Below, one piece after another: positions 7,608 to 14,797 of a DNA stretch of 34,476 bases. Positions within the stretch are counted from its first letter, which is position 1. Each line of letters begins with the position of its first letter. The notes below the pieces were generated by a model. That model ran no database searches. It was given only the letters and a program-made list of their open reading frames with translations, and was not told the origin of the DNA. The stretch lies in NCBI GenBank assembly GCA_030681645.1, contig JAUXRX010000047.1:1-34476 (forward strand), read 5' to 3'. Source of the stretch: Archangium sp. Lineage in GTDB: Bacteria; Myxococcota; Myxococcia; Myxococcales; Myxococcaceae. A program made the position numbers and the translations under genes.

Positions 7608-10421
7608 ATGTTCACCCTGCTCTCCGTGGTCCTCACCGCAGCCAGCCCGGGGAGCCTCGAGCACGACTTTCCCGCGGCGAAGCTCTTCGTCCGCCCGGGC
7701 GAGTCGACGGTCTCGACGGTGATCGGCCTCGACGTTCCCTTCACCGAGGCCGGCCCCGAGCAGGCGCGGGCGTTCCTCTTCAAGTACGGCGGCGCCTTCG
7801 CGCTCTCGGCCGAGGACGAGCTGGTCCTTCGCTCGAAGCGCGGTGACGCGTTGCTCACCACCCTGCGCTTCGAGCGGATGAAGGCCGGCGTGAAGGTGTA
7901 CGGCGCCGAGCTCGTCCTCACCTTCGATCACCCCTCGAGGCGCGAGTCCGCCGACTTTCCCTCGAGGCGCGAGTCCGCCGACTTTCCCTCGAGGCGCGAG
8001 TCCGCCGATCGCCGTGCGCACCTGACGATGATCTACGCGGGCCCGCAGGTGCCGCCCGCGAAGGGCGCGTGGAAGCTGCCTGCGTCGTATGCGCTCGAGC
8101 GCGAGCCGGGCGCCACGCAGGTCGAGGCGGCGTGGGTGCGGGCGGGAGACGTGCTGCGCCCCGCGTGGATCGTCACCCGCCCCCTGCCCGAAGGGCCCAC
8201 CACGTGGCTGAGCGTCGACGCGGAGAACGGCCAGGTCCTCGAGCGGCGCCGCATCGCGTGGACCGTGGACGGCCGCGTGTTCGACTTCTCCCCGGTGCGC
8301 TCGGCGCCGGCCACGCTCTGCGCGCAGCAGCCCGACGCGGGCTACACCTCGTGCGCCACCAGCAGCCTGCGCACGCTCGGCAACCTCGCCACCGGCGCGA
8401 TGAGCCTGAGCGGCCCGCGCACGGTGGCGCGCAACTGCCAGGGCCAGTCGTCGGGCACCAACTGCCTGCCGCGCGCGACGCCCAACGGCTCGGGCCACTT
8501 CGACTACCCCGCCGACCTCACCACCTCGACGATGGATCGCTTCGGCGAGGTGATGGCCTACTACCAGGCCGACCGGTTCTCGGCGTGGCTCGACACCCTC
8601 TCGCCTGCATTCCAGGCGGCCGGAGGGCTCGGCGTGGTCGACGTCTTCACCAACATCGGCGGCTACGAGGGCGGCTTCTTCCAGGCCTCGGGGCCGTTCA
8701 ACCGCTTCGGCATCCGCCTGGGGCAGGGCCCCGTCGCTGACTGGGCGTACGACTCCGACGTGCTCTGGCACGAGCTCGGTCACGGCCTCGTCGATCGCAC
8801 CTCGGGCTTTGCGTTTTACTCGCGGGACGCGCAGGGCATCTCCAGCGACCCGGGCTCGCTCAACGAGGGCACGGCCGACTGCGTCTCGCTCGCGTTCAAG
8901 GGCTCGCCCCAGCTCGGCGAGAACGCCGGCTCGCGCCTGCGAGAAGACGGGCAGACCACGGTGCCGTACCTGCGCACGGTGGAGAACAAGCGCATGTGCC
9001 AGGTCTCGTCCATCGACGGCACCACCCTCGCGCAGGGCGGGCGCGTCGGAGAGATCCACGTCGACGGCGTCATCTGGGGCTCGTTCTTCTGGGCGCTGCG
9101 GCAGCGGCTGGCGAGCGTGTCCACCACCGGGCTGTGCAGCAACTGCAACGCGGCCGAGGTGGCGCTCACCCGCGCGCTCGAGAGCATCGGCTCGGGCGCC
9201 AGCTTCAACGACGCGACGCTGGGCGTGCAGCAGGTGACGGCGAGCGTGTTCGGCGCGCAGGCCGCGCAGCTCGTCGGCTGCATGAGCTGCGAGTGGGACA
9301 TGGCGGGCTGCGCCGATCGCACGCGCACCATCTACCCGGGTGAGACGCACGAGGCGCTGCTGGTCGACTCGTCTGCGGGCAGCTACGGCGGCGTGACGCC
9401 GGCGACGTTCCAGTACGTGCTCGCGGTGCCGGCCAACACCACGGTCAACCTCAACCGCTTCCTCATCGAGTCGGGCTCGCTCACGGTGCTCGCGCGCTTC
9501 GGCGGCAAGGTGACGTGGAGCGGCACCACGAACAACGCGACCACCACCCTCACCGCGCAGGGCCAGACGCTCCCGGCGCAGGCGACCGCGGGCAACTGGT
9601 ACCTCCAGGGCGCGCACGACGGCGCCGAGATCCGCCGCTTCGGCTTGCGGGTGAACTTCCTGCCGGCGGGCTCGACGACGACGCGGCCACCTCCGCCGGC
9701 GTACACCTGCACGCTGGGCGGCGCCTTCCCCGGCGGCTGCGCCTGCACGCCCCAGTGCGCGGGAAAGATGTGCGGCAGCGACGGCTGCGGAGGCACCTGC
9801 GGCACGTGCGCGGCCGGACAGACGTGTTCACTGAGCAGCCAGTGCGCGTGCGTACCTGCGTGCGCAGGAAAGCAGTGTGGTCCTGACGGCTGCGGCGGGA
9901 CGTGCGGTGCCTGCCCGGGTGGAAACGTCTGCACCGCGGCGGGAACGTGCGCCTGCGTACCGAGCTGCGCTGGGCGCGCGTGTGGCAGCGACGGGTGCGG
10001 AGGCACGTGCGGCGCCGGCTGCCCCACGGGCCAGTCGTGCAACAACGGGCTGGGCCAGTGCGTGCTGGGCGTCGACCCGTGCGAGGGGCTGCAGTGTGGT
10101 CCCGACGGAGACGGCGGCACCTGCGGCGCCTGCCCGCAGGACTTCATCTGCACCGCGCAGGGCAGCTGCAGCAGCTCGGTGGGCGTGTGCGGCAACAAGC
10201 TGTGCGGCCCCGACGGCCTGGGCGGCAGCTGCGGCACCTGCGATCAAGGCGAGGCGTGCACGGAGACGGGCACGTGCGTGGTGGTCGAGCCGATGGTCAC
10301 CGGTGGGTGCGGCTGCACCAGCGGCGCGGCGGGCCTCGAGCTGCTGCTGACCGCGTGGTTGCTGCGCAGGCGTGGCACACCGCCAGCTCGAAGCGCGGCG
10401 CATGGCCGTGAACGGAACTGA
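7608..10421 (+). CDS. Secreted zinc metalloprotease (thermolysin/fungalysin-like) with Cys-rich repeats and MYXO-CTERM
   Basis: A 937-residue exported protease. A short signal (MFTLLSVVLTAAS) leads into an FTP/PepSY-like propeptide (LRFERMKAGVKVYGAELVLTFD), which normally chaperones and inhibits M4/M36 peptidases. The catalytic domain has HELGH with H388, E389 and H392; the third zinc ligand is probably E420 in NEGTAD, 28 residues on, as in gluzincins. From about residue 720 to 880 there are five copies of a Cys-rich unit of the form CGxDGxGGxCGxC, then a MYXO-CTERM anchor: GGCGCTSGAAG, a hydrophobic LELLLTAWLL, and RRR. That predicts C-terminal processing and surface attachment. A 15-residue tail after the Arg cluster is unusual. 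The propeptide is interrupted by a three-copy tandem repeat at 7932-8008. The start follows the Uma2 remnant by six bases with no clear Shine-Dalgarno. Confidence 0.88.
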   Translation: MFTLLSVVLTAASPGSLEHDFPAAKLFVRPGESTVSTVIGLDVPFTEAGPEQARAFLFKYGGAFALSAEDELVLRSKRGDALLTTLRFERMKAGVKVYGAELVLTFDHPSRRESADFPSRRESADFPSRRESADRRAHLTMIYAGPQVPPAKGAWKLPASYALEREPGATQVEAAWVRAGDVLRPAWIVTRPLPEGPTTWLSVDAENGQVLERRRIAWTVDGRVFDFSPVRSAPATLCAQQPDAGYTSCATSSLRTLGNLATGAMSLSGPRTVARNCQGQSSGTNCLPRATPNGSGHFDYPADLTTSTMDRFGEVMAYYQADRFSAWLDTLSPAFQAAGGLGVVDVFTNIGGYEGGFFQASGPFNRFGIRLGQGPVADWAYDSDVLWHELGHGLVDRTSGFAFYSRDAQGISSDPGSLNEGTADCVSLAFKGSPQLGENAGSRLREDGQTTVPYLRTVENKRMCQVSSIDGTTLAQGGRVGEIHVDGVIWGSFFWALRQRLASVSTTGLCSNCNAAEVALTRALESIGSGASFNDATLGVQQVTASVFGAQAAQLVGCMSCEWDMAGCADRTRTIYPGETHEALLVDSSAGSYGGVTPATFQYVLAVPANTTVNLNRFLIESGSLTVLARFGGKVTWSGTTNNATTTLTAQGQTLPAQATAGNWYLQGAHDGAEIRRFGLRVNFLPAGSTTTRPPPPAYTCTLGGAFPGGCACTPQCAGKMCGSDGCGGTCGTCAAGQTCSLSSQCACVPACAGKQCGPDGCGGTCGACPGGNVCTAAGTCACVPSCAGRACGSDGCGGTCGAGCPTGQSCNNGLGQCVLGVDPCEGLQCGPDGDGGTCGACPQDFICTAQGSCSSSVGVCGNKLCGPDGLGGSCGTCDQGEACTETGTCVVVEPMVTGGCGCTSGAAGLELLLTAWLLRRRGTPPARSAAHGRERN
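7932..8008 (+). repeat. 27-bp in-frame tandem repeat (about 2.85 copies) in the protease propeptide
   Basis: Units begin at 7932, 7959 and 7986 with no mismatch seen between copies. The unit opens CCCTCGAGGCGCGAG and encodes the nine-residue repeat SRRESADFP. Because 27 is a multiple of three, copy-number change would lengthen or shorten the propeptide without shifting frame. It lies in the propeptide after LVLTFDHP, where related proteins usually have a short beta turn. Confidence 0.92.
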
Positions 10422-10427
10422 CCCGAT

Positions 10428-10457
10428 CCGCTCAGCCCCACACCGAGCTCTGAGCGG
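10428..10457. terminator. Hairpin downstream of the metalloprotease gene
   Basis: CCGCTCAG (10428-10435) and CTGAGCGG (10450-10457) form a perfect 8-bp stem with a 14-base loop, seven bases after the protease stop codon. There is no T run, so it is at best a weak or factor-assisted terminator or an mRNA-stabilising stem. Confidence 0.35.
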
Positions 10458-10565
10458 AGCAGCGGCGCTCCACCGTGCATGACGGCGCTGTCAGTGGATC
10501 GGCAGGGGCCTGCTCCTGATTCCCACGAATTGAGGGAGGTCCCCGGCTTGCACACGCCCGCGCGC

Positions 10566-11117
10566 ATGCGACTGGGCCTGTTGGCGGTGGTGCTCCTGAT
10601 CAGCGGCTGTGAACCCGACGTCACCAGCACCTTCGTCACCGGGAGCGTGCTGGGCATCAGCCTGCCGGCGGCGTCCGCGGCGAGCGCGGCAGACAAGAAC
10701 CTGCTCGGCGCGAACCGCCAGACGGTGTGGCTCGCCAGCGGCACCGTGTGCTCGCGCCTGCGCACCGCGCCGCTCGGCCAGCCCGACACGTTCGGCCCCT
10801 CGTTCGTGGCCACGGGGGACGGAGGCGTACGCTCGCCGGCGCTCATCCTCACCACCGATGGCAACGCGTACTTCGACACCGGCAATGGCCAGGAGCGGAT
10901 CCTGGGCACCTCGCGGGTGCGGCTGGAGAAGACCTTGAGCAACGGCGACATCTCCGCCCGCTTCAGCGCCAGCTTCACCACCGACGCCGGCACCGAGACC
11001 GTCACCGGCGACTACCTCGCCACGCCGTGTGCCGCCGCGAACCCCGGCTGCAGCGCCGCGCCCGCCGGGCTGCTGCTCGTCGGCGCGCTGCTGCTCCTGC
11101 GGCGGCGGCGCGCGTAG
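10566..11117 (+). CDS. Small lipoprotein with C-terminal MYXO-CTERM-like anchor
   Basis: A 183-residue exported protein of unknown function. The N-terminus MRLGLLAVVLLISGC has a lipobox (LISGC), so the mature protein should begin at Cys16 with a lipid anchor. The C-terminus NPGCSAAPAG followed by LLLVGALLLLRRRRA has the MYXO-CTERM layout of Gly-Cys, hydrophobic stretch and Arg cluster. Both ends therefore look membrane- or surface-directed, which is odd. The central part (residues ~35-150) is beta-rich, with VWLASGTVCSRL and ALILTTDGNAYFDTG; I see no known domain. An upstream in-frame GTG or ATG would add residues before the signal, but 10566 gives a proper signal peptide. It follows the protease in the same direction after 144 bp and converges with the lipoprotein at 11121-11717. 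Confidence 0.75.
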   Translation: MRLGLLAVVLLISGCEPDVTSTFVTGSVLGISLPAASAASAADKNLLGANRQTVWLASGTVCSRLRTAPLGQPDTFGPSFVATGDGGVRSPALILTTDGNAYFDTGNGQERILGTSRVRLEKTLSNGDISARFSASFTTDAGTETVTGDYLATPCAAANPGCSAAPAGLLLVGALLLLRRRRA

Positions 11118-11120
11118 CGC

Positions 11121-11717
11121 TCAACTGCCGATGGAGATCTCGAGCCGATCGCCATCGCACAGCTCGATACGCTCGATGACGAGATCGCCGATCACGTGGA
11201 ACGCGTTCCCATAGGGGCCGGTCACGTCCTTGTTCATCATCCCGGGGATGTCGCGCACGGTGGCGCCCTCGTACATCTTGCGGAAGCCGCCCCGGATGCC
11301 GTCGATGATGTGCCGCAGCGTCAGCTTGCCGGTGACGACCCCGCCCAAGGGTTTCTCGAACGGGTAGTCGAGGGTGAAGGAGACGCGGGTCGCGGGCGAG
11401 ATCGTCCGGTCGAGGCCCTCGATGGCCACGTGGACAGAGTCGTCACCCTGCGGGACCGGGTGCAGGTAGTCGCTGGCGTCGACCGCGATCGAGCCCTCGT
11501 AGATCGAGACCGGGTGGGCGCACTTCGGGCGCTCGGCCTCACGCAGCGTCGCGGCCTCCTCGGCTGCCCGAATCTGGGTGGCCGGGTCGGGCGCCGCGGC
11601 GGCGGGTTCCACCGGGGCGAGCGCCACGGGCGCGGGGGCGTCGGAGTGCCGCTTCTGGCACGAGGTCAAGGTCAAGCCGACGCTGAGCACCGTGACCGCA
11701 AGCAACGCTCGTCTCAT
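11121..11717 (-). CDS. Putative lipoprotein of unknown function
   Basis: A 198-residue protein. Its signal MRRALLAVTVLSVGLTLTSC ends in a lipobox (LTSC), predicting lipidation at Cys20. A 25-residue Ala/Pro linker follows (APAPVALAPVEPAAAAPDP), then a short charged helix, then a folded domain with two Cys (KCAHPV and IELCDGD) that may pair. Recognisable text includes VSFTLDYPFEKPLGGVVTGKL and RDIPGMMNKDVTGPYGNAFHVIGDLVIE, without a family I can name. The 3' end is three bases from the convergent lipoprotein stop at 11117. The Cys spacing and beta-rich pattern suggest a periplasmic binding or structural domain, but that is only inference. Confidence 0.72.
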   Translation of the reverse strand: MRRALLAVTVLSVGLTLTSCQKRHSDAPAPVALAPVEPAAAAPDPATQIRAAEEAATLREAERPKCAHPVSIYEGSIAVDASDYLHPVPQGDDSVHVAIEGLDRTISPATRVSFTLDYPFEKPLGGVVTGKLTLRHIIDGIRGGFRKMYEGATVRDIPGMMNKDVTGPYGNAFHVIGDLVIERIELCDGDRLEISIGS

Positions 11718-11836
11718 GCCGCCGGCGTACGGACAGAACCCGGGCCCGTCAACGTCTCCGTCGAGAGACGCGCGGTCGGCCCTCGGCCGCGTCGGTGTTC
11801 AAGCCGACGAACGGCGCGACCTCGAGGTAGCTCACC

Positions 11837-11905
11837 TCACTCGACGTCGCGGATGATCAGCGTGTTGGTGCGCGCATCGACGCTGACCGCGCGCAGACGC
11901 GAGCA
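11837..11905 (-). pseudogene. Secretin (PilQ-like) fragment
   Basis: On the minus strand a short stretch encodes RAVSVDARTNTLIIRDVE and then a stop. VDARTNTLIIRDV is the signature of the N1/secretin-NHN domain of type IV pilus and type II/III secretin proteins (PilQ, GspD), where it normally continues into the rest of the domain and the barrel. Here the frame ends after VE and nothing secretin-like flanks it, so it looks like a gene remnant. The match covers about 13 residues and could be chance, but it is specific. Confidence 0.4.
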
Positions 11906-11956
11906 CCCGCGCCGCAAGGCGCACTCCTGCCTACTTCCGCGGCTATCCTCCCGGTG

Positions 11957-12442
11957 ATGTCCCGGCCCCGCGCGCGACCCCGCTTCACCCTCGACCTCTC
12001 CATTCCACCCGAGCAGGTGGTGGAGCGCGTTCGAACGAAGCTGGCCGGCGAGACGAAGGTGAGCGGCTCGCTCTTCCGGCGCACGCTGTTGCTCACGGTG
12101 AAGCGCGAGCACGCGCACTTCTGGTCACCCCAGCTCGACGTGCAGCTCGAAGACGCGCCCGGGGGCGGCACGCGGCTCTCGGCGATGTTCGCGCCCCACC
12201 CGCAGATCTGGACGAGCTTCGTCGCGGTGCAGTTTCTCTTCGCCCTGCTCTCGATCGGCGCCGGCGTCTACCTGACCAGCACGTTGATGCTGGGCCGCGA
12301 CCCGTGGGTGCCGCTGGCCCTGCTCGTGGCCATGCTCTTCGGTGGCGGCTTCTCGTACGGCGCGGCCTACGTCGGCCAGGGCTTCGGCTCGGAGCAGATG
12401 TACGAGCTGCGCGCCTTCCTCGACGCGGCCGTCGAGGGGTGA
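11957..12442 (+). CDS. Small two-TM membrane protein of unknown function
   Basis: A 161-residue protein. An N-terminal soluble part of about 85 residues (FTLDLSIPPEQVVERVRTKL, then LTVKREHAHFWSPQLDVQLE) reads like a small alpha/beta domain. Two hydrophobic segments follow (SFVAVQFLFALLSIGAGVYL and PWVPLALLVAMLFGGGFSYGAA), then a short amphipathic C-terminal helix. GTG at 11954 and ATG at 11957 are adjacent possible starts; neither has a clear Shine-Dalgarno. There is no signal peptide. The N-terminal block loosely recalls START/SRPBCC-like proteins, but I would not assign it. It converges with the DUF6600-type gene, and the twin-hairpin element lies between them. Confidence 0.7.
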   Translation: MSRPRARPRFTLDLSIPPEQVVERVRTKLAGETKVSGSLFRRTLLLTVKREHAHFWSPQLDVQLEDAPGGGTRLSAMFAPHPQIWTSFVAVQFLFALLSIGAGVYLTSTLMLGRDPWVPLALLVAMLFGGGFSYGAAYVGQGFGSEQMYELRAFLDAAVEG

Positions 12443-12485
12443 ACGGTTTCGTCGATCGAGCCGCCGCGCCTCCAGGAGTTACTTT

Positions 12486-12535
12486 CCGGAAATACACGCA
12501 ACTATGAGGAAACTCATAGTTGCGTGTATTTGCGG
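12486..12535 (+). repeat. GAAA-loop hairpin, copy 1
   Basis: A perfect 19-bp inverted repeat (12490-12508 with 12513-12531, arms AAATACACGCAACTATGAG and its complement) closes a GAAA loop at 12509-12512. After one G-G mismatch the stem continues for three more pairs (CCG/CGG). In RNA from the plus strand the loop would be a GNRA tetraloop. Its AT content stands out against the surrounding GC-rich DNA. No T tract follows. It begins 44 bases after the stop of the small membrane protein. Confidence 0.95.
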
Positions 12536-12770
12536 TTGGGTTGGGGAAGAGCGGCCCGGAGAGCGCGGTGGGTTTCGGCGTGTCTCCCGGTGATTCAGCG
12601 GGCTGGCCCCTCGGTCGCGAGCCTCCCGTGAGGTCGTTGCACCCAGCTTCGGGCAGGTCACTGCCACATCGCTGCCATCACTCGCGCCACAAGGCGTTCG
12701 GGGTCGAGGGGCTCGCCTGCTTCACGCGCCAGGAGCCACACCCGAGCCCCCCCGCCTTCTCAGAAGCCAA

Positions 12771-12820
12771 CCGCGAATACGCTCAACTATGAGGAAACTC
12801 ATAGTTGCGTGTATTCGCGG
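12771..12820 (+). repeat. GAAA-loop hairpin, copy 2
   Basis: Arms 12771-12793 and 12798-12820 pair over 23 positions with two mismatches around a GAAA loop (12794-12797). Compared with copy 1, the right arms differ at one base, the left arms at four, and the loops are identical: 45 of 50 positions match. Both copies face the same way, judged by the GAAA loop, and lie exactly 285 bp apart. It ends 27 bases before the 3' end of the DUF6600-type gene. Confidence 0.95.
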
Positions 12821-12847
12821 CAAGTACGGCTGCAGCGCTCATCGCTA

Positions 12848-13861
12848 CTAGCGCGGACCGCGCCGTGAGGGCGGAGGCGGCCCGCCAGGCACTGGGTCGC
12901 GCTTCTTCTGCGGCTGACCCGGCGCGGCGGCGGGCGGCGGTGGCGGGCCACGCTGCGGCTCCATTCGCCCGGGCGGCGGCGCGCGCTGCGGCTCGACCCG
13001 CCCCGGCGGAGGCGGCGGAGCGCGCTGCGGCTCCATTCGCTGCGGCGGCGCGCGCTGAGGCTCGACACGCCCCGGCGGTGGAGGCTGGGGGACACGCTCG
13101 CGCTGCTCGACGCGAGCGGGCGGCGGCGGGAGGATCCGGCGATCCGGTTCCACGCGCGCGGGCGACTGGGGAGGAGGCGGCGGCGCCCGATAGGGTGCGT
13201 CGCGCACGGTGCGGGGCGGGCGCGGCGTCACCTGCTGATCGCGAGGCGGAGGCGGAGGAATCGACCTGCTCGCGCCATGGACCTCCCGAATCGGCACGGC
13301 GCGCCCGATGGGCACGGCCGCATGCACCGGCAGCGTCACCGACACCGCGTCGCGGAACCTGCGCTGATCGACCGCGCGCGAACGCACGTTCACCACCGTC
13401 AGCTCTCGCGACTCGACGAAGAGCCAGTGGTCGCGATGAACGACCGGCGCGCCCCGCGGCCCCATCGGAGCCCAGCCCACGTACGAGCCGCCGTGCCGCC
13501 AGGTCACCCACGCGGGCGCCCAGGTGTTGCCCGGCAACCAGACCCAGCCGTAGTCGGGATCGAGCATCCACCGGCCGTAGTGAAAGACCGCCCAGCCGAA
13601 GGGGTAATCGCTGTCGAACACCCAGCCCTCGTCGGTGAACACCCAGTGTCCATCGCTGCCGTATGGATAGAAGTCGTCGCCCACGTACTCGTTGGCGGGC
13701 TGCCACACCCGGCCGTAGCCGGGAATGACCAGCCACGAGCCGTACGGGCTGAGCCGCTCGTCGAAGGTGTCGCCCTGCACCACCACCGAGACGCTCACGG
13801 GCTGCGCCCACGCGAGCGAACCGGGCAGGGCCAGCGCCAGCACCACCAGCAGCCGCTTCAC
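12848..13861 (-). CDS. Secreted DUF6600-like YxxW-repeat protein with Pro-rich tail
   Basis: A 337-residue exported protein. The signal VKRLLVVLALALPGSLAWAQ is cleaved after AWA. Residues ~25-130 contain aromatic repeats characteristic of DUF6600 proteins, often encoded near FecR or stress genes: LSPYGSWLVIPGYGRVWQP, YGRWMLDPDYGWVWLPG, then WRHGGSYVGWAPMGP and HWLFVESREL. From about residue 190 on it is Pro/Arg/Gln-rich and repetitive, with four tandem units of the type GRVEPQRAPP, likely extended and surface- or wall-interacting. The GTG start at 13861 overlaps the stop of the upstream membrane-protein gene (GTGA), and an earlier in-frame ATG would add 34 non-signal residues. The repetitive DNA at about 12950-13100 may vary in copy number. 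Its function is unknown. Confidence 0.82.
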   Translation of the reverse strand: MKRLLVVLALALPGSLAWAQPVSVSVVVQGDTFDERLSPYGSWLVIPGYGRVWQPANEYVGDDFYPYGSDGHWVFTDEGWVFDSDYPFGWAVFHYGRWMLDPDYGWVWLPGNTWAPAWVTWRHGGSYVGWAPMGPRGAPVVHRDHWLFVESRELTVVNVRSRAVDQRRFRDAVSVTLPVHAAVPIGRAVPIREVHGASRSIPPPPPRDQQVTPRPPRTVRDAPYRAPPPPPQSPARVEPDRRILPPPPARVEQRERVPQPPPPGRVEPQRAPPQRMEPQRAPPPPPGRVEPQRAPPPGRMEPQRGPPPPPAAAPGQPQKKRDPVPGGPPPPSRRGPR

Positions 13862-14421
13862 GACGCCCTCTCCGACACCGTGCGAACGTGGACCCGCCGC
13901 AGCGCCTGGCGAATGGGGAGGAAGACGAGGAAGCCCAGCCCGAAGACGACGTGGGCGAGCCAACTCCAGGCGGCGGGCACGTTCTCGGCCCAGATGTTGT
14001 GGCCGTGGAAGCGATTCATGATCGCGGGCACGAACAACGCCGCGTCGAACACCTGGCTGGCCACGCCCGTCGCCAGGCCGAGCGCGAGCACGTTGACGAA
14101 GGTGCGGGGCACCTTGTTGATCAGCAGCCCGAAGCCGAGCGACCAGGCCAGGGTGGCGACCAGCTGGTGAATGGCCAGGCCGGCGAGGAAGGCGGGGAGG
14201 AAGAAGGACCCCGGCAGCGCCGCGTCACCCAGCGCGAACGAGCCGATCACCTGCACCGGGTGGTACCAGGCCGCGCCGAGGAACAGGGTGAAGACGGCCA
14301 CCATCGCCACCGCCATGATCAGCCCGGCGACCTGGCCGGCGAGGACGGCGCCGAGCAGATCGCGCTCGAGGTTGGACTTGGAGGAGCTGGCGTGGGTCGC
14401 GAAGGGGACGTTGGTGGCCAT
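13858..14421 (-). CDS. Four-helix integral membrane protein of unknown function
   Basis: A 187-residue protein with four predicted transmembrane helices: LLGAVLAGQVAGLIMAVAMV (continuing into FTLFLGAAW), FFLPAFLAGLAIHQLVATLA, VNVLALGLATGVASQVFDAA and WLAHVVFGLGFLVFLPI. It has a Ser/Lys N-terminal segment and a basic C-terminus. Conserved-looking polar spots are HQLVATLAW and MNRFHGHNIWAENVP, the latter in the loop before helix four. I do not recognise the family. The ATG at 14421 was preferred to a GTG at 14454, which also has a purine-rich stretch upstream, so the start is uncertain by 11 residues. Its TGA overlaps the start of the DUF6600-like gene, so the two are probably co-translated. 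Confidence 0.72.
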   Translation of the reverse strand: MATNVPFATHASSSKSNLERDLLGAVLAGQVAGLIMAVAMVAVFTLFLGAAWYHPVQVIGSFALGDAALPGSFFLPAFLAGLAIHQLVATLAWSLGFGLLINKVPRTFVNVLALGLATGVASQVFDAALFVPAIMNRFHGHNIWAENVPAAWSWLAHVVFGLGFLVFLPIRQALRRVHVRTVSERAS

Positions 14422-14797
14422 GGCGACCTGGGGCCTGAGCACGCACCGAGCCACCCGCCCCTTGCCCGTGAGTTCGGCCCTCCGCGTCCCGCGATCGCTT
14501 CAAGGTGATGGCCTGCCCCCATCAAGATGAGCGACGCCCCCGTCGTTGATCGGGCCCCGGCCTCCGTGTTACAGCGAGCGCCCTTTGACGCCCCTTTCCC
14601 TACAGGCTGCCGCTTTGCTGTCGATCGCCGGTCGCCGATTGGCGCACCGGCTCGCCAGTGGCACCACCGAGGCTGAGGGGCCCCGTTCAACCGCCTTGAA
14701 TTACAATCGAATCTGCGCTGCCGCTGCCGATCAGAACGCGATCGCAAAGGCACGGGTATTGCCTCATCCACGGGCTCGTCGGTCGTAGGAGGTTTGC
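14422..14797. other. Divergent intergenic region, no gene seen
   Basis: This stretch separates the minus-strand membrane-protein gene from the plus-strand outer-membrane protein gene and should carry both promoters. GC content drops around 14690-14760. TACAAT at 14702-14707 resembles a -10 box, but no convincing -35 sits 16-18 bp upstream; TTGACG at 14585-14590 is unpaired with a -10. I see no coding potential I trust. Confidence 0.5.
14787..14792 (+). promoter_or_regulatory. Strong Shine-Dalgarno for the outer-membrane protein gene
   Basis: AGGAGG with a five-base spacer precedes the GTG start at 14798. It fixes the unusual GTG start and suggests high expression. Confidence 0.75.

Larger units (their letters stand above)
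12486..12820 (+). mobile_element. Candidate non-autonomous element bounded by two identical-type hairpins
   Basis: This fills most of the 405-bp gap (12443-12847) between two convergent genes. Two direct copies of a 50-bp hairpin enclose 235 bp of GC-rich sequence that has no convincing gene. An open frame of about 90 codons spans it from hairpin to hairpin, but its product is rich in Pro, Ser and His and looks non-coding. Hairpin-bounded units are typical of REP/RAYT and IS200/IS605-type substrates or of MITEs; no transposase is in the window. I found no clear target-site duplication. The alternative is two unrelated transcription terminators that share ancestry. Confidence 0.5.

Noticed and set aside
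10479..10565. Extended N-terminus of the small lipoprotein
   Set aside because: The residues before MRLGLLAVV would precede the signal peptide and have no ribosome-binding site.
12520..12792. 90-codon frame between the twin hairpins as a gene
   Set aside because: It begins at a TTG within hairpin 1 and ends inside hairpin 2, lacks a Shine-Dalgarno, and has composition unlike its neighbours; better seen as element interior.
12486..12820. Twin hairpins as a retron, CRISPR array or integron attC array
   Set aside because: No reverse transcriptase, cas gene or integrase is nearby; there are only two units and no attC core.
14585..14707. Sigma-70-type promoter for the barrel gene (TTGACG and TACAAT)
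   Set aside because: The two hexamers are over 100 bp apart; neither has a partner at 16-18 bp.
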